A stretch of DNA of 13,833 nucleotides from contig SYBY01000415.1 in NCBI GenBank assembly GCA_005788585.1, positions 1 through 13,833 of the forward strand. Reading direction: 5' to 3'. Below, piece by piece: positions 12,424 to 13,833 of the stretch (position 1 is the stretch's first letter; each line of letters starts with the position of its first letter). The notes under the pieces are model-generated. The model worked only from the letters and a program-made list of their open reading frames with translations. It did not search any database and was not told where the DNA came from. This DNA comes from Actinomycetota bacterium (lineage in GTDB: Bacteria; Actinomycetota; Thermoleophilia; Solirubrobacterales; Solirubrobacteraceae). Both the position numbers and the translations under genes were made by a program.

Positions 12424-13491
12424 ATGGCCGGTGAGAAGACAGAAAAGGCGACACCCAAGAAGAAGGCAGACTCGCGCAACCAGGGCACGGTCGCGAAGTC
12501 CCAGGACCTCAACGCCGCGGTCATCACGATCGTCGGCCTGTTCGTGATCGCTCTCACCGGCCAGAAGATGGTCGAGCTCATGGGTGAGCTCACGCGCGAG
12601 TCGCTCACGAAGATCGCCAACCCGCAGAACGTCACCCGCGAGGGCATCGGCCCGCTCGTGTCCGAGGCGGGCATGGTGATGCTTCAGTGCATCATGCCGA
12701 TCGCGATGGCGTGCGTCGTCGCTGCGGTGGTGATCCTCGTCGCCCAGGTCGGCTTCAAGATCACGCCGAAGGCCGCCCAGCCGAATCCGAAGAAGCTCGA
12801 TCCGCTCAAGGGCGCCAAGCAGGTCTTCGGCCCGAACGCCGCGGTCGAGGGGATCAAGTCGATCCTCAAGGTCGTCTTCGTCGCCGGCCCCGCGCTGATC
12901 GTCGTCGTGCCGGTCATGCCGCAGATCGCGTCGATGGTCGGTATCGGCCCGATCGAGCTGGGGATCATGACCAATGAGCTGATCATGAAGATCGCCCGCA
13001 ACGTCGCGGTGGCCTACATCGTCCTCGGGATCGCGGACTACATCTACCAGAAGTACCGCACCGAGAAGGAAATGAAGATGGACAAGCAGGAGGTCAAGGA
13101 CGAGGCCAAGAACATGTCGCTTCCAGCGGAGGTCAAGATGGCCCAGAAGCGCAAGGCCTTCGAGCTGTCCCGGGCGCGCATGATGTCCGCGGTGCCCGAC
13201 GCCGACGTCGTCGTCACCAACCCGACGCACTTCTGCGTCGCGCTGAAGTACTCCGATGGCATGCTGGCCCCCGAGGTCGTGGCCAAGGGCCAGGACCTCG
13301 TCGCCTTCCGCATCCGTGAGCTCGCCGCCGAGCACGGCGTCCCGGTCGTGCCCGACCCGCCGCTCGCGCGCGGGCTGCACAAGACGGTCGAGGTCGGCCA
13401 GCAGATTCCCGAGGACTTCTTCCAGGCCGTCGCCCACGTGCTCGCCTTCGTGTACCGCACTCGCCCGATGCGTCAGACGGTGGCCGCATGA
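12424..13491 (+). CDS. flhB: Flagellar export switch protein FlhB
   Basis: 355 residues. The N-terminus EKTEKATPKKKADSRNQG (4-21) is the standard charged start, followed by four TM segments (about 31-50, 84-108, 148-165, 190-206) and a cytoplasmic domain. The autocleavage motif NPTH lies at 266-269 within VVVTNPTHFCVALKY; cleavage after the Asn switches export from rod/hook to filament substrates in the family. The linker 207-256 is rich in Lys and Glu, as expected. PDPPLARGLHKTVEVGQQIPEDFFQAVAHVLAFVYR (310-345) is the typical ending. AAGGTGG at 12409-12415, within the end of fliR, is the ribosome-binding site. Its stop overlaps the flhA start. Confidence 0.96.
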   Translation: MAGEKTEKATPKKKADSRNQGTVAKSQDLNAAVITIVGLFVIALTGQKMVELMGELTRESLTKIANPQNVTREGIGPLVSEAGMVMLQCIMPIAMACVVAAVVILVAQVGFKITPKAAQPNPKKLDPLKGAKQVFGPNAAVEGIKSILKVVFVAGPALIVVVPVMPQIASMVGIGPIELGIMTNELIMKIARNVAVAYIVLGIADYIYQKYRTEKEMKMDKQEVKDEAKNMSLPAEVKMAQKRKAFELSRARMMSAVPDADVVVTNPTHFCVALKYSDGMLAPEVVAKGQDLVAFRIRELAAEHGVPVVPDPPLARGLHKTVEVGQQIPEDFFQAVAHVLAFVYRTRPMRQTVAA

Positions 13492-13833
13492 ACGGGTTCA
13501 TGAAGAAGGCCGGGAAGTACACCGACATCGTCGCGGCGCTGCTCGTCGTGATGGTCGTCGTGATGATGATCGTCCCGCTGCCGCCGATGCTGCTGGACTT
13601 CCTGATCACGATCAACATCAGCGTGGCGCTGGCGACCGTGATCACGACGCTCTACGTCCCGCGCGCGCTGGACTTCTCGGCGTTCCCGTCGCTGCTGCTG
13701 CTCACCACGCTCTTCCGCCTGGCGATCAACATCAGCGTCACGCGCCTGATCCTGCTGGAGGGCGACGACGGCCACGTCGTCGAGGCGTTCGGCAACTTCG
13801 TCGTCGGGGGCAACGTCGTCGTCGGCCTGATCA
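13488..13833 (+). CDS. flhA: Flagellar export protein FlhA (5' part, runs off the window)
   Basis: The first 115 codons are present; the frame is open to the window end, so the gene is partial only because the window stops. The ATG at 13488 overlaps the flhB stop as ATGA; Met5 (13500) is an alternative start. The translation shows the FlhA opening: DIVAALLVVMVVVMMIVPLPPMLLDFL with the first TM, INISVALATVITTLYVPRALDFSAFPSLLLL, then TTLFRLAINISVTRLIL and VVEAFGNFVVGGNVVVGLI, which matches the membrane half of the FlhA/LcrD family. FlhA forms the nonameric ring that receives chaperone-substrate complexes and couples proton flow to export. GGTGG at 13479-13483 is a weak, close ribosome-binding site; coupling to flhB is likely. 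Confidence 0.95.
   Translation, partial: MNGFMKKAGKYTDIVAALLVVMVVVMMIVPLPPMLLDFLITINISVALATVITTLYVPRALDFSAFPSLLLLTTLFRLAINISVTRLILLEGDDGHVVEAFGNFVVGGNVVVGLI

Noticed and set aside
11587..13437. A 616-codon minus-strand frame across fliR and flhB
   Set aside because: Antisense shadow: extremely His/Asp/Arg-rich translation, opposite two clear flagellar genes with conserved motifs.
1..13833. tRNA, rRNA, CRISPR array, insertion sequence or att site
   Set aside because: No cloverleaf-like, repeat-spacer, transposase-like or flanking direct-repeat pattern was seen on either strand; nearly all bases are in recognised genes.

Overview
The window is part of a flagellar gene cluster from a high-GC (roughly 70% by eye, not counted) actinobacterial-type genome. 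All supported genes lie on the + strand. The gene set and order (motA-motB-fliL-fliN ... fliO-fliP-fliQ-fliR-flhB-flhA), the basic and His-rich start of MotB, and the G/C-ending codons fit a flagellated actinobacterium. A Thermoleophilia/Solirubrobacterales-like lineage is a guess from style, not something the sequence proves.

Layout. (1) 26-385: a CheY response regulator with a clear Shine-Dalgarno. (2) 386-570: an intergenic region with a strong GC hairpin after cheY, three smaller hairpins and a possible flagellar-sigma (sigma28-type) promoter. (3) 571-3128: a tight run of motA, motB, fliL and fliN (gaps of 2, 4 and 11 nt), encoding the stator, its associated protein and a switch/C-ring protein. 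fliM, which usually sits between fliL and fliN, is absent here. (4) 3210-9975: two non-flagellar genes. The first encodes a 2061-residue signalling protein: PAS, a degenerate Ser/Thr-kinase C-lobe without an N-lobe, an AAA/STAND-type ATPase, a long helical-repeat region, GAF, PAS, GGDEF and EAL. The second encodes a 180-residue protein of unknown function, possibly from a leaderless transcript. (5) 10087-13833: fliO, fliP, fliQ, fliR, flhB and the start of flhA, mostly joined by 4-nt ATGA overlaps. They encode the flagellar type III export gate.

How they may work together. CheY-P would bias motor rotation through the C-ring, MotA/MotB would power it, and FliOPQR-FlhB-FlhA would export the axial proteins. 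The giant protein carries both a diguanylate cyclase and a c-di-GMP phosphodiesterase domain, each with its key catalytic residues. Its position between fliN and fliO suggests local c-di-GMP control of motility or flagellar assembly; this is inference.

The most unusual item is the giant protein. It has the layout of the large HstK-type kinase/ATPase/GAF sensors, but its kinase portion is a remnant lacking the ATP-binding lobe, with PAS in its place, and its output is GGDEF-EAL rather than a histidine kinase. A second point of interest is the FliN C-terminal tail, which ends in a peptide resembling the CheY-binding N-terminus of FliM.
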